Shown: positions 8,828 to 18,595, counted from the stretch's first letter. The stretch: 64,000 nt of DNA from Salinigranum marinum (GCF_024228675.1 NZ_CP100461.1:806001-870000); one strand, 5' to 3'. Translations and numbers: made by a program. The notes: generated by a model not told the origin, from the letters alone.

Positions 8828-9340
8828 CTAGTTCAACACCCAGAAGCGGTAGTTGAGGACGGCCGCGAACGAGACCCAGAGGAGGTACGGGAGCAAGAGC
8901 AGCGCCGCGCGTCGGTCGACCCGGTCGAACGTCCACGCGGTCGCCACGATCAACAGCCAGAGGACGGCGATGACGGCAAGGCCGAGACCGATCCGCCGCG
9001 CGCCGAAGAAGGCGGCCGACCAGCCCAGGTTGAACACGAAGTGGACGATGAACACGCCGAACGCGAGCCGGACGTCCCGCGGCGCGGCGTCGGCCTGCCG
9101 CCAGACGAGCCACACCGCGACCCCGATGAGCGCGAACAGGGCGGTCCACACCGGGCCGAAGACCCAGTTCGGCGGGGCGAACGCCGGGCGTGCGAGCGAG
9201 TCGTACCACTCGCCGAGCCCCTGCGCGGTGAAGATGGCTCCGGACGCGCCGACGAGTTCGACGGCCAGCACCGCGAGCGCGAGCGCGACGAGCGGGCGAG
9301 TGACGGCCAACCGGCGGACGCTAGATCCCAGAGACGCCAT
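8828..9340 (-). CDS. tspO: TspO/MBR family protein
   Basis: This 170-residue integral membrane protein has five predicted helices and is rich in Trp and Pro as TspO proteins are. Diagnostic segments are WYDSLARPAFAPPNWVFGPVWTALFALIGVAVWLVW and FNLGWSAAFFGARR. The C-terminus is LLPYLLWVSFAAVLNYRFWVLN. TspO binds porphyrins and affects tetrapyrrole and stress responses in bacteria. In haloarchaea its ligand is not established. Confidence 0.93.
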   Translation of the reverse strand: MASLGSSVRRLAVTRPLVALALAVLAVELVGASGAIFTAQGLGEWYDSLARPAFAPPNWVFGPVWTALFALIGVAVWLVWRQADAAPRDVRLAFGVFIVHFVFNLGWSAAFFGARRIGLGLAVIAVLWLLIVATAWTFDRVDRRAALLLLPYLLWVSFAAVLNYRFWVLN

Positions 9341-9434
9341 ACCCGACGATACACGTCAATGGTCAAATACGTGTGTCCCGATCCGGCTCGTCGGACGTCC
9401 GGGCACGGAACCCGGGACGGTCGAAGCGAGCGTC

Positions 9435-10733
9435 TCACCACTCCGACAGCGCGTTCGGCCCGTGGAGGATGACGAGCGTGGCGAGAAAGGAGACGACGCC
9501 GGTGAGCGCGAACGCGCCACCGGTGTAGAACACCCAGCCCATGCCGACCTCGGTCATGAGCCACCCACCCAGGAGCGGGCCGGCGATGCTCCCGGGCCGC
9601 CAGAGGAGGTCGCGAACGCCGAAACTGGAGGCGACGCCTCCCGAGTCGGTCCCCTCGTCGGCGAACAGCGCCATGCTGGCCGGCTCCCGCAGGCTGTCGG
9701 CCACGCCCAACAGCCCGCTCAGCCCGACGAGCGGGAGGAACGCGGGCGACAGCGGGCCCAGGAGTGGGAGCGTCGCCGGGAGCCCGAGCGTCGCGCCGAC
9801 CGCCGGAGCGAACGGGACGGCGACGGCGACGAGTCCGTAACACGCGCCACCGCACGCGACGAACGCCGCCCGGCCGTGACGGTCCGAGAGCCGACCCATC
9901 GTCGGCTGAGCGAGCATGTTCGTGAACTTCTCGGCGACGACGGTTAGACTCACCGCGAGGCCGCCGTACGCGAGGCCACCGGTCGCGGCGGAGACGCCGG
10001 CGAAGATGGGCACCCACGTCCGCACGAGCGTGACGGCGACGGCGTACTGTGTCCGGAAGGTGGCGATCGTGAGGACCCGGCGGTTGAGCGCGAGATCCGA
10101 GAACGGGAACCCCTCGACGACGGTCTCGTCCGGCGGGAGGGCCCACCAGACGAGCGCCGTCGTCACCACGAAGACGGCGGTGACCACGGTGAAGACGGGG
10201 CCGAAGCCGAACCGGTCGTAGAGCACGCCCGCGCTCAGGCTGCCGACGATCGAGGCGGCGAACGCCCAGGCGTTCGCCTTACCGATGTAGTTCGCGCGTG
10301 TCCCCCCGGTGGCGAGTTGGCCGACCAGTCCGAGCGCCATGAGCGAGATACCGGCGAAGACGACGCCCTGGACGAGTCGGAGCCCGATGAACCCGAGGCT
10401 CGTCTCGACCAGAGGGTACGCCGCGTAGACGCCGACGCCGAGGGCGAGCGCCACGAGCAGGACTCGGCGTTTGTCGCTCCGATCGCCCCACCAGGCGACG
10501 GGCACCACGGCGAGCCCCGACGAGAGCGTGAAGCCGGCGGTGAACAGGCCGATGACGAGCCCCGCCGAGACGGTGACGCCGAGGAGCGTCACGGCCGAGG
10601 GGTCGAGCGCCTCGATGTACTTCGGGAGGAGCGTCGCGAGGGTGATGAAACCGAAGCCGCCGGCGAAGCGGGCGAGATAGAGCGCGAAGAACGGGGAGGA
10701 GGCAGGACTGACCGCGGAGAGACGACGGGTCAC
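9435..10733 (-). CDS. MFS transporter
   Basis: This twelve-helix permease of 432 residues has the helix 2-3 loop WWGDRSDKRRVLL (motif A) and the equivalent GRLSDRHGRAAFV in the second half. SPFFALYLARFAGGFGFITLATLLPKYI at the N-terminus is typical of a haloarchaeal MFS subgroup. GTG 10733 gives a start a dozen residues before SPFF; GTG 10775 is an alternative. It lies 62 bases downstream of the HEAT-repeat gene on the same strand and may be co-transcribed. The substrate is unknown. Loops such as NPSALSEW at the end are unremarkable. Confidence 0.8.
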   Translation of the reverse strand: MTRRLSAVSPASSPFFALYLARFAGGFGFITLATLLPKYIEALDPSAVTLLGVTVSAGLVIGLFTAGFTLSSGLAVVPVAWWGDRSDKRRVLLVALALGVGVYAAYPLVETSLGFIGLRLVQGVVFAGISLMALGLVGQLATGGTRANYIGKANAWAFAASIVGSLSAGVLYDRFGFGPVFTVVTAVFVVTTALVWWALPPDETVVEGFPFSDLALNRRVLTIATFRTQYAVAVTLVRTWVPIFAGVSAATGGLAYGGLAVSLTVVAEKFTNMLAQPTMGRLSDRHGRAAFVACGGACYGLVAVAVPFAPAVGATLGLPATLPLLGPLSPAFLPLVGLSGLLGVADSLREPASMALFADEGTDSGGVASSFGVRDLLWRPGSIAGPLLGGWLMTEVGMGWVFYTGGAFALTGVVSFLATLVILHGPNALSEW

Positions 10734-10795
10734 ACCTGGGGTCGACTGACGGCCGTCAAACCCGTTCCGGTTCACTGTCGACCGTCCTTGTCGGC

Positions 10796-12208
10796 TCAGT
10801 CGCCGATCCCGACGCCGTCGTGGTCGGCGTCCCCGTCGGCACCGCCCTCGACTCGGTCGAGCGCCCAGCATGCTCGGTCGCGGACCCGACCGTCGGCGTC
10901 GCCGGCGCGGACGCGTTCGAGCGGGGGACGCGCGGTCCGCGCCCGCCCGCGGAGGTAGCCGAGCGACCAGCAGACGTTCTCGCGGACGACGGACGCCTCG
11001 TCGTCGAGGCCGTCGATCAGCGCCGCGACGTGCTCGGCGACGGCCTCGGGGAACTCGCGAGCGACGCGTGCGAGCGCCGTCGAGCCGTTCACCCGGACGA
11101 CCTCGTCCTCGTCGTCGAGCCGTGCCACGAGCGGGGCGACGTGGCGGCGAACGTCGACGGCGTGGGTCGCCGCCAGGTCGCCGACGACGCCGGCGGCGTT
11201 GGCGCGGAGCCCGGCGTCGCCGTGGCAGAGGGTGTCGACGAACGTCGGGAGGTGGTCGACGACGGCGGCGGGTCGGTCGCCGACGACGCGACCGACCGCA
11301 CAGGTCGCGTTCAACCGCGTCGCCGTTCGTGCGCGCTGGTCGGCGACGGTCGCGACGAGCCGGGGGACCGCGGTCCGGACAGCCGCGGGGTCGACGACGG
11401 CGACGCGACCGATGGCGTACGCCGCTCGCATCCGTCGCTCGGAGTCGTCCGTGTCGAGCATCGCGACGAGGTCGGCCACGCAGTCGACGACGGCACCGGG
11501 CTCTGCGCCCGCGACGTGCGAGACGCACGCGACTGCCGCAGTCGCTTCCGCCGGGTCCGTGGCGTCGAGCGAGGGAGTCGCGACCGCGACGTGGGGTGCG
11601 ACCTCCTCGGGGCGCGTCGCCGCGAGGGCCGCGAGGTAGGCCAGTCCGCCGGTCCGAACCTCCCGGTCGACCGTCTCGGAGACGAGCGTCCGTACCTGCG
11701 GGACCGCGGCCACGCAGTCGTCGGGACGCTCGTGTGCGACGCTCGTGAGACAGCCCAGTGCGTCGATCACGAGCCCCCGGTCCGCGGAGGCGCGACGGTC
11801 GAGCGCCGGAAGGACGACAGCCACGTCGACCAGCGTCGGGTCACGGCTGGCGAGTTCACGGAGGACGGCGGCGCGGGCGCGAGGGTCGGCCGGGAGCGCC
11901 GCGGTCGCCGTCTCGGCGTCCGGGACCGGCCGGATGGATTCGATCTCTGCGAGGGGAACCGGAGACGCGACCGGCGGTCCCGCGTTGAGGCACCACACGT
12001 CGACCGCCGGCGCGACGTCGGTCCGCACGCCGGCCGGGACGGGCGCGACGTCGACGACCAACTCGCCCCGGCGGTCCCCACCGGTCCGTCGCAACAAGAG
12101 CACCTCGGTGTCGACCGACGCGACGTACTCGACCAGGTCACCGACGCCCCCAGGGACGAACGCGTCGGCCGTCGGTCCGGCGTCTCCCGGCGTCTCGTCG
12201 CCGCTCAC
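10796..12208 (-). CDS. HEAT/PBS-lyase repeat protein
   Basis: This acidic soluble protein of about 470 residues consists mostly of alpha-helical HEAT-like repeats of 35-40 residues. Examples are LRANAAGVVGDLAATHAVDVRRH, VRVNGSTALARVAREFPEAVAEH and VRENVCWSLGYLRGRARTA. HEAT repeats make protein-binding scaffolds. No catalytic domain is visible. The first 100 residues form a separate beta-rich region (VEYVASVDTEVLLLRRTGGDRRGELV). The frame extends to 12475 without a good ATG. GTG 12208 is my best guess because the longer version would overlap the divergent lipoprotein gene and its promoter. Confidence 0.7.
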   Translation of the reverse strand: MSGDETPGDAGPTADAFVPGGVGDLVEYVASVDTEVLLLRRTGGDRRGELVVDVAPVPAGVRTDVAPAVDVWCLNAGPPVASPVPLAEIESIRPVPDAETATAALPADPRARAAVLRELASRDPTLVDVAVVLPALDRRASADRGLVIDALGCLTSVAHERPDDCVAAVPQVRTLVSETVDREVRTGGLAYLAALAATRPEEVAPHVAVATPSLDATDPAEATAAVACVSHVAGAEPGAVVDCVADLVAMLDTDDSERRMRAAYAIGRVAVVDPAAVRTAVPRLVATVADQRARTATRLNATCAVGRVVGDRPAAVVDHLPTFVDTLCHGDAGLRANAAGVVGDLAATHAVDVRRHVAPLVARLDDEDEVVRVNGSTALARVAREFPEAVAEHVAALIDGLDDEASVVRENVCWSLGYLRGRARTARPPLERVRAGDADGRVRDRACWALDRVEGGADGDADHDGVGIGD

Positions 12209-12365
12209 TCCGTCATCCTCCGTCTCTTCGGCACCCAACTCACAATCACTCGGCTTCGGTTCGACATGAGGGCTCTTGAAATTATGCCGACTTCGGAGTG
12301 CCGTGACAGGTTCGCCCGTCGGCCTCGACAGACATCCGTTCGGCGGCACGACGCACCTGCCGAAG

Positions 12366-12374
12366 ACATATACC
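12366..12374 (+). promoter_or_regulatory. TATA box of the 12397 lipoprotein gene
   Basis: ACATATACC is centred about 27 bases upstream of ATG 12397, the spacing expected when the transcript begins at or one base before the start codon (leaderless). Confidence 0.55.
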
Positions 12375-12396
12375 CTGGTCGACGTAACGGGGCGAT

Positions 12397-13395
12397 ATGC
12401 CCTCCCGCCGACACGTACTGGTGAGCGCCGCCGCACTCGCGAGTACCGGCTGTCTCGGCTCCCGGTCGCCGGCAACCGCGGCCGACCGCTCGGGGACGCG
12501 GTCGGAATCGCCGTCCGGATCCGTTTCGAGTGGGCCTCCGACCGAGCAGCGTCCGGTCGACGACTGTCAGTCGGGGATCACGGTCTCGACGGACGCGTTC
12601 GCCCCGGTCGAACAGGTCGTCACTGCCGTCGACGAGCCCGCACGCCCGATCGTCGACGACGCGGTCGGCGATGGGTCCACCGAGGGACCCACCGTGGTGT
12701 CGACGTACGGTCGGCCGCCGATCGCCGACGGCGTCTTCGTCCGGTCCGGGGATTCGTTCTACCGGTGCCGCCACTCGCAGGTCGGACGCGAGTCGGTGCC
12801 GGCGCGGAGGCTCGCCGTCCAGTGGGAGGCGGGCCAGGACGCGCCCGACGACGCCTCGACTGTGTCGTACGCGGCGTTACCGGAGAGCGACCGACGTGCG
12901 CTTCGGCTCGCGGTCTTCGGCCCCGTGTACGAGCGCGATCTCGACCGCCACCCACAGGAGGGGTTGAGCGTTCGCGCGTTCCCCGCGCCGTACCCCGACG
13001 GGACGGCCGACTCCCGTATCGTCGCCAACGGCGAGGCGTGGGTCGAGTGGCGGGGCCGCGTGTACCACGTTCGCGTCGGCGGCGAGACCGAAACTGAGCG
13101 GCGGACGTACCGGTACGAGTTCGAACCGATCGGCGCTTCGCCCGCCGCGTTCCGGTCGTTCGTCGCCGCCGAGTACCTCGTGTCGCTGGACGACCTCAGT
13201 TCCGCCGAGCGGGAGATCGCGGAGTCGGCGATCGACGAGCGGTACGAGGAGTGTGAACCGGGGTCGGCGGCGCTGGAGCGCTTCCGCGAGCGGCTGACCG
13301 TGGCCCGGGAGCTCCCACGGCCGCGCGACGGCGAGTGGTACGTCTCGTACGACGGCGACCGGTATCTGCTCACGATCAGTGGCTGGGTGGTGTGA
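12397..13395 (+). CDS. Predicted lipoprotein, haloarchaeal, unknown function
   Basis: This 332-residue protein begins MPSRRHVLVSAAALASTGC. The twin-Arg-like start and lipobox (ASTGC) mark it as an exported, lipid-anchored protein. The mature part is mixed alpha/beta with two visible similar halves built around short TYG or YEFEP strands. It ends in a compact DGEWYVSYDGDRYLLTISGWVV. I do not recognise a domain. A TATA box 27 bases upstream supports this start and a leaderless mRNA. Confidence 0.7.
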   Translation: MPSRRHVLVSAAALASTGCLGSRSPATAADRSGTRSESPSGSVSSGPPTEQRPVDDCQSGITVSTDAFAPVEQVVTAVDEPARPIVDDAVGDGSTEGPTVVSTYGRPPIADGVFVRSGDSFYRCRHSQVGRESVPARRLAVQWEAGQDAPDDASTVSYAALPESDRRALRLAVFGPVYERDLDRHPQEGLSVRAFPAPYPDGTADSRIVANGEAWVEWRGRVYHVRVGGETETERRTYRYEFEPIGASPAAFRSFVAAEYLVSLDDLSSAEREIAESAIDERYEECEPGSAALERFRERLTVARELPRPRDGEWYVSYDGDRYLLTISGWVV

Positions 13396-13698
13396 TGGGT
13401 TGCCGAGTCCGTGCCCCGTAGATTCGTCGCGCGGAGTGCGAGCCGATCCCCGGCGTCGACTAACTGGTCGCACCGCTCCCGGGCCCCCGGTCAACGCCGG
13501 CGGGTCGAAGGGACGGACGGCTGTCCAGTCTCGACGGTCGGGACGCCGCCGGCCGTGTTCCTGTTCGAGACGGCACACTCGACGCGTCGTGACTGGCTGA
13601 CGCCTCCGCTCACCCGAGGATGGGCGCACGTCGCTCACAACGCTGTGCTGTAGAGAACTCCTCGCCGTGTGGCAACTCTGAATCGAACGGTGAAGAAG
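13396..13698. other. Intergenic stretch without a recognisable gene
   Basis: Reading frames here are short, basic and lack haloarchaeal amino-acid bias. I see no RNA gene or repeat. It separates the lipoprotein gene from the convergent tRNA-Lys. Confidence 0.4.
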
Positions 13699-13772
13699 CG
13701 GGCCGGGAGGGATTTGAACCCCCGACCGACGGATTAAGAGTCCGTCGCTCTCCCTAACTGAGCTACCGGCCC
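13699..13772 (-). tRNA. tRNA-Lys (anticodon CTT)
   Basis: On the minus strand a complete cloverleaf is present. The acceptor GGGCCGG pairs with CCGGCCC, the D-arm is GCTCAGTTAGGGAGAGC, and the T-arm contains GGTTCAAATCC. The anticodon loop CTCTTAA reads CTT. No CCA is encoded, and the discriminator base is G. A TTTTAA box on the minus strand at 13797-13802 is centred about 28 bases upstream, a good archaeal promoter. Confidence 0.97.
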
Positions 13773-13904
13773 TCGACTACGCGTAACGGAGGTACGTTAA
13801 AAGGCGTTTCCATTCGATCAGGGGACGACACGGGCTGTCACCCGCTGGCGGACACCCCGCGCGTGGACCCGGCTTTATTATCCCGAGCGCGGTATCGACG
13901 GCCG

Positions 13905-16043
13905 ATGGACGAGGCGCGGATCCGCGAGTTCGCGGCGTACGAACCCGACGTGTTCGCGAGCTTCGTCGCGGACCTCTGGGAGCGGGCCGGCTACGACTGC
14001 GCGCTCGTCGACCCGGGGACGGACGGGTCGGCGACCGTGCTCGCTCGCCACGACAACGGCGAGACGCTCCGCCTCGTGACGAGTCCGACGCGACGGGCGA
14101 GCGAGATCGCGGACCGCTCCGACGGCATCGGCGTCGACGTCGTCGTGGTCCCGCGGTCCGTCGACGCCACGACCGCAACCCACCCGGCCGAACTGGTCGG
14201 CGTCGGCGGACTCGTCACCCTCGTCGAGCAACTCGACGCGGTCGACGTCGTCGACGACTACGTGCTCGCTCGCCCCGCGGCGCGCGAACGGCTTCGTCGC
14301 CGCCGCGAGCAGCGCTCGGGGGAGGCGGCCGCGGACCCCGACGCGACGCCACGGCCGGAGACCGACGAGAGTGCCGCGGAGCCGAGCGACGCCGACGGCC
14401 GGACGGAGTTCGCTCGCGGTCGCGGGTTCACGCTCCTCGTCGTGTCGACCGCGGGTAGCCTGCTCGCGGCCGCCCTGTTCGAGTCGATCCGCGGCACCGC
14501 CGCCGCGGCCGTCTTCGTCCCCTCGTATCTCCTGCTCGTCGCGGGCGTCCTGTTCGACGCGCGGGCGACGGGGTACGCCGGGTACCGGGGCCGACAGGGG
14601 ACCGCCGTCGGGGTCGTCGTCGTCCTGTGCTTGCTGTTCGCGCCCTGGGTTCGGGTTCTCGCACCCGTCGCCGGCGCCGCCGCCCTCCGCTCCCGGCTGG
14701 CGGCCGAGCGAACTCACGGGCGCGATCGGGTTCCGTGGCGACTGCTGGGGCGGGGGCGGTGGTACTGGGCTGTCGTCGGCGGGACGATCGGCTGGCTCGT
14801 CGCGGTCGTCGGCTGGGTGAGCGGACCGCTCGGCCCCACGACGACCGTCGTGGCGCTGTGCTCGTGGCTCGCCGTTCCCGTCGGCGTCTTCCTCGACGGT
14901 CGCGGGAGTCCCGCGGCGGCGTCGCGGCCGGTCGTCGCGCTCGGATGCGTCCCGTTTCTCGGAGCGGTCGCCGGTGCCGGCTACCTGTTCCGCCGCGAGC
15001 GTGCCCGTCGCGGGACTGACGCCGACAGCGACGGGAGCAACGCTTCGAAGAAAGGCGGCGGAACCGACACGACGGGGGGCGGAGCCCAGGCCAGTTGGGC
15101 GTTGGGACGCGCCGTCGGCCGGATCGGCGCTCCGCTCGCCGTCGCCGCCGGAACGGTCTTTTCGGGCGTCGCGAGCCTGACTGCGGGCCTGCGCGCGCGG
15201 CTCGGACGCTCGCGGCAGTCGGCCGATGCCTCGGGTGACACCGGCAGAAGAGGCCGGCGCGCGGCGGGCTCGCCCGGGCGTTCCACGTCCGGGGGCACGA
15301 ACGACGCGACGGGGGATCGGGTCGACGACCGCACGAACGGGCAGGAGACTGCCGAAACGGGGACGGAGTCGGACGCCGACCACGACACGGACGCCGGGCG
15401 TGCGCCAGATCGGTCGGCCGGTACGTCCGACGGGGACGCATCGATCCCGTCCGACGGCGTCGACCTCGGCCCGCCCGTCCGCCGACCGCCACGCGAGTCC
15501 CGGAGCGTCCGGTACGACGGCGTCGACTTCCGGTGTACGTCGGTCGCTTCGCCGGACGGCCGCTGGCGCGTCGCGTGGGGAGCGGGCGTCGACGAAGCCG
15601 GCGAGACGGTCGGGCGGGTGTTCCTCCTCCAGTACGAGGCGCGGCAGGCGACGGTCGAGGCCGTGAGCCTGAGCGAGTGCGCCGTCGGCGACGACGGCAC
15701 CGTCGCGATCGTCGAGTCCGACGGGGACGGCGTCTCGCGACTCCGGATCCTCTCGCCGACCGGAACGACGGTGGCCGACCGGCGCTTCGACGGGGAGGTA
15801 CGCGCCGTCGCCGTCAGCGGTCGGCACGACCCCCGCGTCGGTGTCGGCGTCCGATCGCCGTCCCGACTCGTCGTCCTCGACGGCGCGACGGGGGCGGAGG
15901 TCGTCGCCCGCGGGATCGCGAGCGACCCGGACGCCGTCGAGTTCCGCGACAGCGGGGCGGACCGGTGGCTGGTCGTCGGAGACGAGTCGCAGCCCTCGCC
16001 CGACGCGGCGCTTCGGCTCGGCGACGGCCTCCTTGTTCCGTGA
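13905..16043 (+). CDS. Mrr-like domain membrane protein with C-terminal repeat-like domain
   Basis: This 712-residue protein has three parts. Residues about 1-135 resemble the Mrr/restriction endonuclease-like fold (FVADLWERAGYDCALVDPGTDG), but the usual Q-x-K active-site strand reads LRLVTSP, so catalysis is doubtful. Residues about 165-380 form seven or eight membrane helices. A long disordered Gly/Ser/Asp-rich linker follows. The last 180 residues form a beta-rich domain with RVGVGVRSPSRLVVLDGATGAE, like one or two propeller blades. A TTTATTA box centred 28 bases upstream supports ATG 13905 as a leaderless start. A broken paralogue of the last domain follows downstream. Confidence 0.7.
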   Translation: MDEARIREFAAYEPDVFASFVADLWERAGYDCALVDPGTDGSATVLARHDNGETLRLVTSPTRRASEIADRSDGIGVDVVVVPRSVDATTATHPAELVGVGGLVTLVEQLDAVDVVDDYVLARPAARERLRRRREQRSGEAAADPDATPRPETDESAAEPSDADGRTEFARGRGFTLLVVSTAGSLLAAALFESIRGTAAAAVFVPSYLLLVAGVLFDARATGYAGYRGRQGTAVGVVVVLCLLFAPWVRVLAPVAGAAALRSRLAAERTHGRDRVPWRLLGRGRWYWAVVGGTIGWLVAVVGWVSGPLGPTTTVVALCSWLAVPVGVFLDGRGSPAAASRPVVALGCVPFLGAVAGAGYLFRRERARRGTDADSDGSNASKKGGGTDTTGGGAQASWALGRAVGRIGAPLAVAAGTVFSGVASLTAGLRARLGRSRQSADASGDTGRRGRRAAGSPGRSTSGGTNDATGDRVDDRTNGQETAETGTESDADHDTDAGRAPDRSAGTSDGDASIPSDGVDLGPPVRRPPRESRSVRYDGVDFRCTSVASPDGRWRVAWGAGVDEAGETVGRVFLLQYEARQATVEAVSLSECAVGDDGTVAIVESDGDGVSRLRILSPTGTTVADRRFDGEVRAVAVSGRHDPRVGVGVRSPSRLVVLDGATGAEVVARGIASDPDAVEFRDSGADRWLVVGDESQPSPDAALRLGDGLLVP

Positions 16044-16207
16044 CGCCCTCCCGGGCGACCGGTCTCAGTCCCACCGCTGATACTCACGCCAGGGGACGTA
16101 TAAGCGCGTGTCAAAACAGGTCGGCTCGAACGCACACCCACTCCTCAGGGGACCGATCGGGCACGTCAGCCGGGGGCCGTCCCGACCGGCTCCGGACAGA
16201 CGGTTCC

Positions 16208-16775
16208 GTGGGAACCGACGCCGAACCGCTCGACATCCATTGGTGGGCCCTCGTGCGGCAGTGTCCGGCGATCCCGTTCGCGCTGTTCGGTCTCGGAGTC
16301 GGAATCGAGGGCGGCGGGGCCGCGGGCCTCTTTCGATCCCTCGACGTCTCGCCGATCGTGCGCACGGTCGCCGGACTGGTCGCCCTGTCGGTTCCAGCCT
16401 GTGGCCTCGTGTTCGTCGTCGCGGCGAGTCGGGACAAGCGGCTTCTGGACGAGCGGACCGGCGACGCCGGGGCGCGAGTCCGAGCGTTCACCCGGGACGG
16501 CACCGAGCGGTTCACGCGGCGGTTCGAGGCCCACGTCGGCAGCCTCGCCGTCGCCCCGGCGGCCCGATACGTCGGCGCCGTCGCGCGGACTCCGTCGGCG
16601 GCTGGTCGTCTTCGACGCCGAGACGGGCGATCGGCTGGTCGACCGGCAGCTACAGGCAGCGCCTGCCGGATTCACGCTCCGCCGACGCGACGGTGACTGG
16701 TGGATCGTCGGCGGCGAGCCGGCTTCGACACCGTCGGTCGCGATCCGGCTTCACGACGGCGAACTCGTGCGGTAA
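16208..16775 (+). pseudogene. Frameshifted partial paralogue of the preceding gene's C-terminal domain
   Basis: From GTG 16208 one frame encodes two membrane helices (PAIPFALFGLGVGIEGGGAAG and VAGLVALSVPACGLVFVVAAS), then LAVAPAARYVGAVARTPS. The frame then goes wrong. One base later the matching frame continues RRLVVFDAETGDRLVDRQ and ends WWIVGGEPASTPSVAIRLHDGELVR. This aligns with the upstream protein's RLVVLDGATGAEVVARG and WLVVGDESQPSPDAALRLGDGLLVP. Removing one G at 16597-16598 restores a single protein of about 188 residues. The gene lacks the Mrr-like part. A TATA box (ACGTATAAG) sits at about 16097-16105. Confidence 0.7.
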
Positions 16776-16932
16776 ACCGGCGGTCGGTCGCTGGCAGGAA
16801 CCGAGTCACGCAGCCACCTGTGCGACGCGTCAGACGCCACGAACGCCGCGCTCGTACGCTGCGTCGGCCGATCGACGAACGCTTCGCAAAGGGAGGATGT
16901 TAAGTGCGGCCCCGCGACTAGTTCAGGTACGA

Positions 16933-18393
16933 ATGAGCACTGGGGTCACCGTCTCGTCGATGTCTACCTACGCCATCCTCGGGTGTGGGAGCGTAGGCCA
17001 CGCGGTGGCGGAGGAACTCGCCGAGGAGGGGAAGCAGGTCCTCATCCTCGACAAGGACGAAAACCGGGTCGAAGCGCTCCGCGATCAGGACCTCAACGCG
17101 CGACAGACGGACATCATGGACGCGTCCGTGAGTGAAGCGGTCGAGGACCGCGACGTCATCCTCATCCTCTCTTCAGACGTCGAGGCGAACAAGGCCGCGG
17201 TGTCGACGATCCGTGACGCCGACGGCGACCAGTTCATCGTCGTCCGCGCCTCCGACCCCGTCTCGAAGGACGAACTCCTCGACCTGGGTGCGGACGTCGT
17301 GATCAACCCCTCCGAGGTGATCGCCGACTCCGCGCTCCGCGCGCTGGAGACGGGCGAACTCGAGTACAAGGCGCGCCAGTTGGCCGACCTCCTGGTGGAG
17401 ACCGACGGCCCGCTGGCCATCTTGACCCACGACAACCCGGATCCTGACTCGATCGCGAGCGCCGTGGCGCTGCAGGCCATCGCCGAGGAGTACGACGTCG
17501 AGGCGGACATCGTCTACGCCGGCGACATCGGCCACCAGGAGAACCGCGCGTTCGTCAACCTGCTCGGGATCGAACTGCTCCCCCGCGGGGAGACATCCCT
17601 GGCGGAGTACGGGGCCGTCGCACTCGTCGACCACATGAAGTCGGGCGACATCGAAGCCGACGTCGACGTCGACATCTTCATCGACCACTTCGAGCCCGAC
17701 GAGGGGATGGACGCCGCCTTTACCGACGTTCGGCCAAACGTCTCCTCGACCTCGACCATCCTCACGAAGTACATCCAGGAGTTCGATCTCTCCCCGTCGG
17801 AGGCGGTCGCGACGGCGCTGCTGTACGGGATCCGCGCGGAGACGATGGACTTCAAGCGCGAGACCACGCCCGCGGACCTCACCGCCGCGGCGTATCTGTA
17901 CCCCTTTGCGAACCACGACACGCTCGAACAGGTCGAGTCGCCGTCGATGTCGCCGGAGACGCTCGACGTGCTCGCCGAGGCCATCCGGAACCGCGAGGTA
18001 CAGGGGAGCCACCTCGTCTCCAACGCGGGGTACATCCGCGACCGCGAGGCGCTCACCCAGGCCGCCCAGCACCTCCTCAATCTCGAAGGCATCACCACGA
18101 CGGCGGTGTTCGGCATCGCGGACGACCGGATCTATCTCGCGGCGCGCTCGAAGGACATCCGGATCAACATCGGAAACATCCTCCAGGACGCGTTTACCGG
18201 GATCGGCGAGGCCGCCGGCCACTCCACACAGGGGAGCGTCGAGATCCCGCTCGGGATCTTCACGGGGATCGAAACGGGTGACGGGAACCGCGACACGCTC
18301 CTCCAGCTCACGGAGGAAGCGGTCCGCCGCAAACTGTTCTTGGCGATGGGCGTCGACTCTTCGGCCCCTTCGGAGAGCGCGAACGGCTCGTAA
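16933..18393 (+). CDS. TrkA-N / DHH-DHHA1 phosphoesterase
   Basis: This 486-residue cytoplasmic protein starts with a Rossmann NAD-binding TrkA-N domain (YAILGCGSVGHAVAEELAEEGKQVLILDKDENRV, residues about 10-125). It continues with a DHH phosphoesterase domain (ILTHDNPDPDSIASAVALQ, later VALVDHMKSGD and FIDHFEPDEG) and a DHHA1 domain ending in GHSTQGSVEIPLGIFTG. DHH/DHHA1 proteins hydrolyse phosphodiesters such as cyclic dinucleotides, nano-RNA or pAp. The substrate here is unknown. A TTAAGTG element about 30 bases upstream supports ATG 16933. ATG 16960 (MSTYAIL) is also possible. Confidence 0.88.
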   Translation: MSTGVTVSSMSTYAILGCGSVGHAVAEELAEEGKQVLILDKDENRVEALRDQDLNARQTDIMDASVSEAVEDRDVILILSSDVEANKAAVSTIRDADGDQFIVVRASDPVSKDELLDLGADVVINPSEVIADSALRALETGELEYKARQLADLLVETDGPLAILTHDNPDPDSIASAVALQAIAEEYDVEADIVYAGDIGHQENRAFVNLLGIELLPRGETSLAEYGAVALVDHMKSGDIEADVDVDIFIDHFEPDEGMDAAFTDVRPNVSSTSTILTKYIQEFDLSPSEAVATALLYGIRAETMDFKRETTPADLTAAAYLYPFANHDTLEQVESPSMSPETLDVLAEAIRNREVQGSHLVSNAGYIRDREALTQAAQHLLNLEGITTTAVFGIADDRIYLAARSKDIRINIGNILQDAFTGIGEAAGHSTQGSVEIPLGIFTGIETGDGNRDTLLQLTEEAVRRKLFLAMGVDSSAPSESANGS

Positions 18394-18595
18394 GCGGGGA
18401 GAACCGCTCACGAGAGCTGTCCCGTTCGTCGTGACTGACGGGGATGTGGCGATGGAGCCATACGTCCTCAGCTGGTCGCTCTCGGCTCTCGGTTATCCGC
18501 TCTCTGCCGCCGCCGACTCCGTCGCACCCGTTCACGTTCGTGCGGCGCACACCGTCGGCAGTAACCGTTTAGCGCCTCGACACCACAGCAGTACT

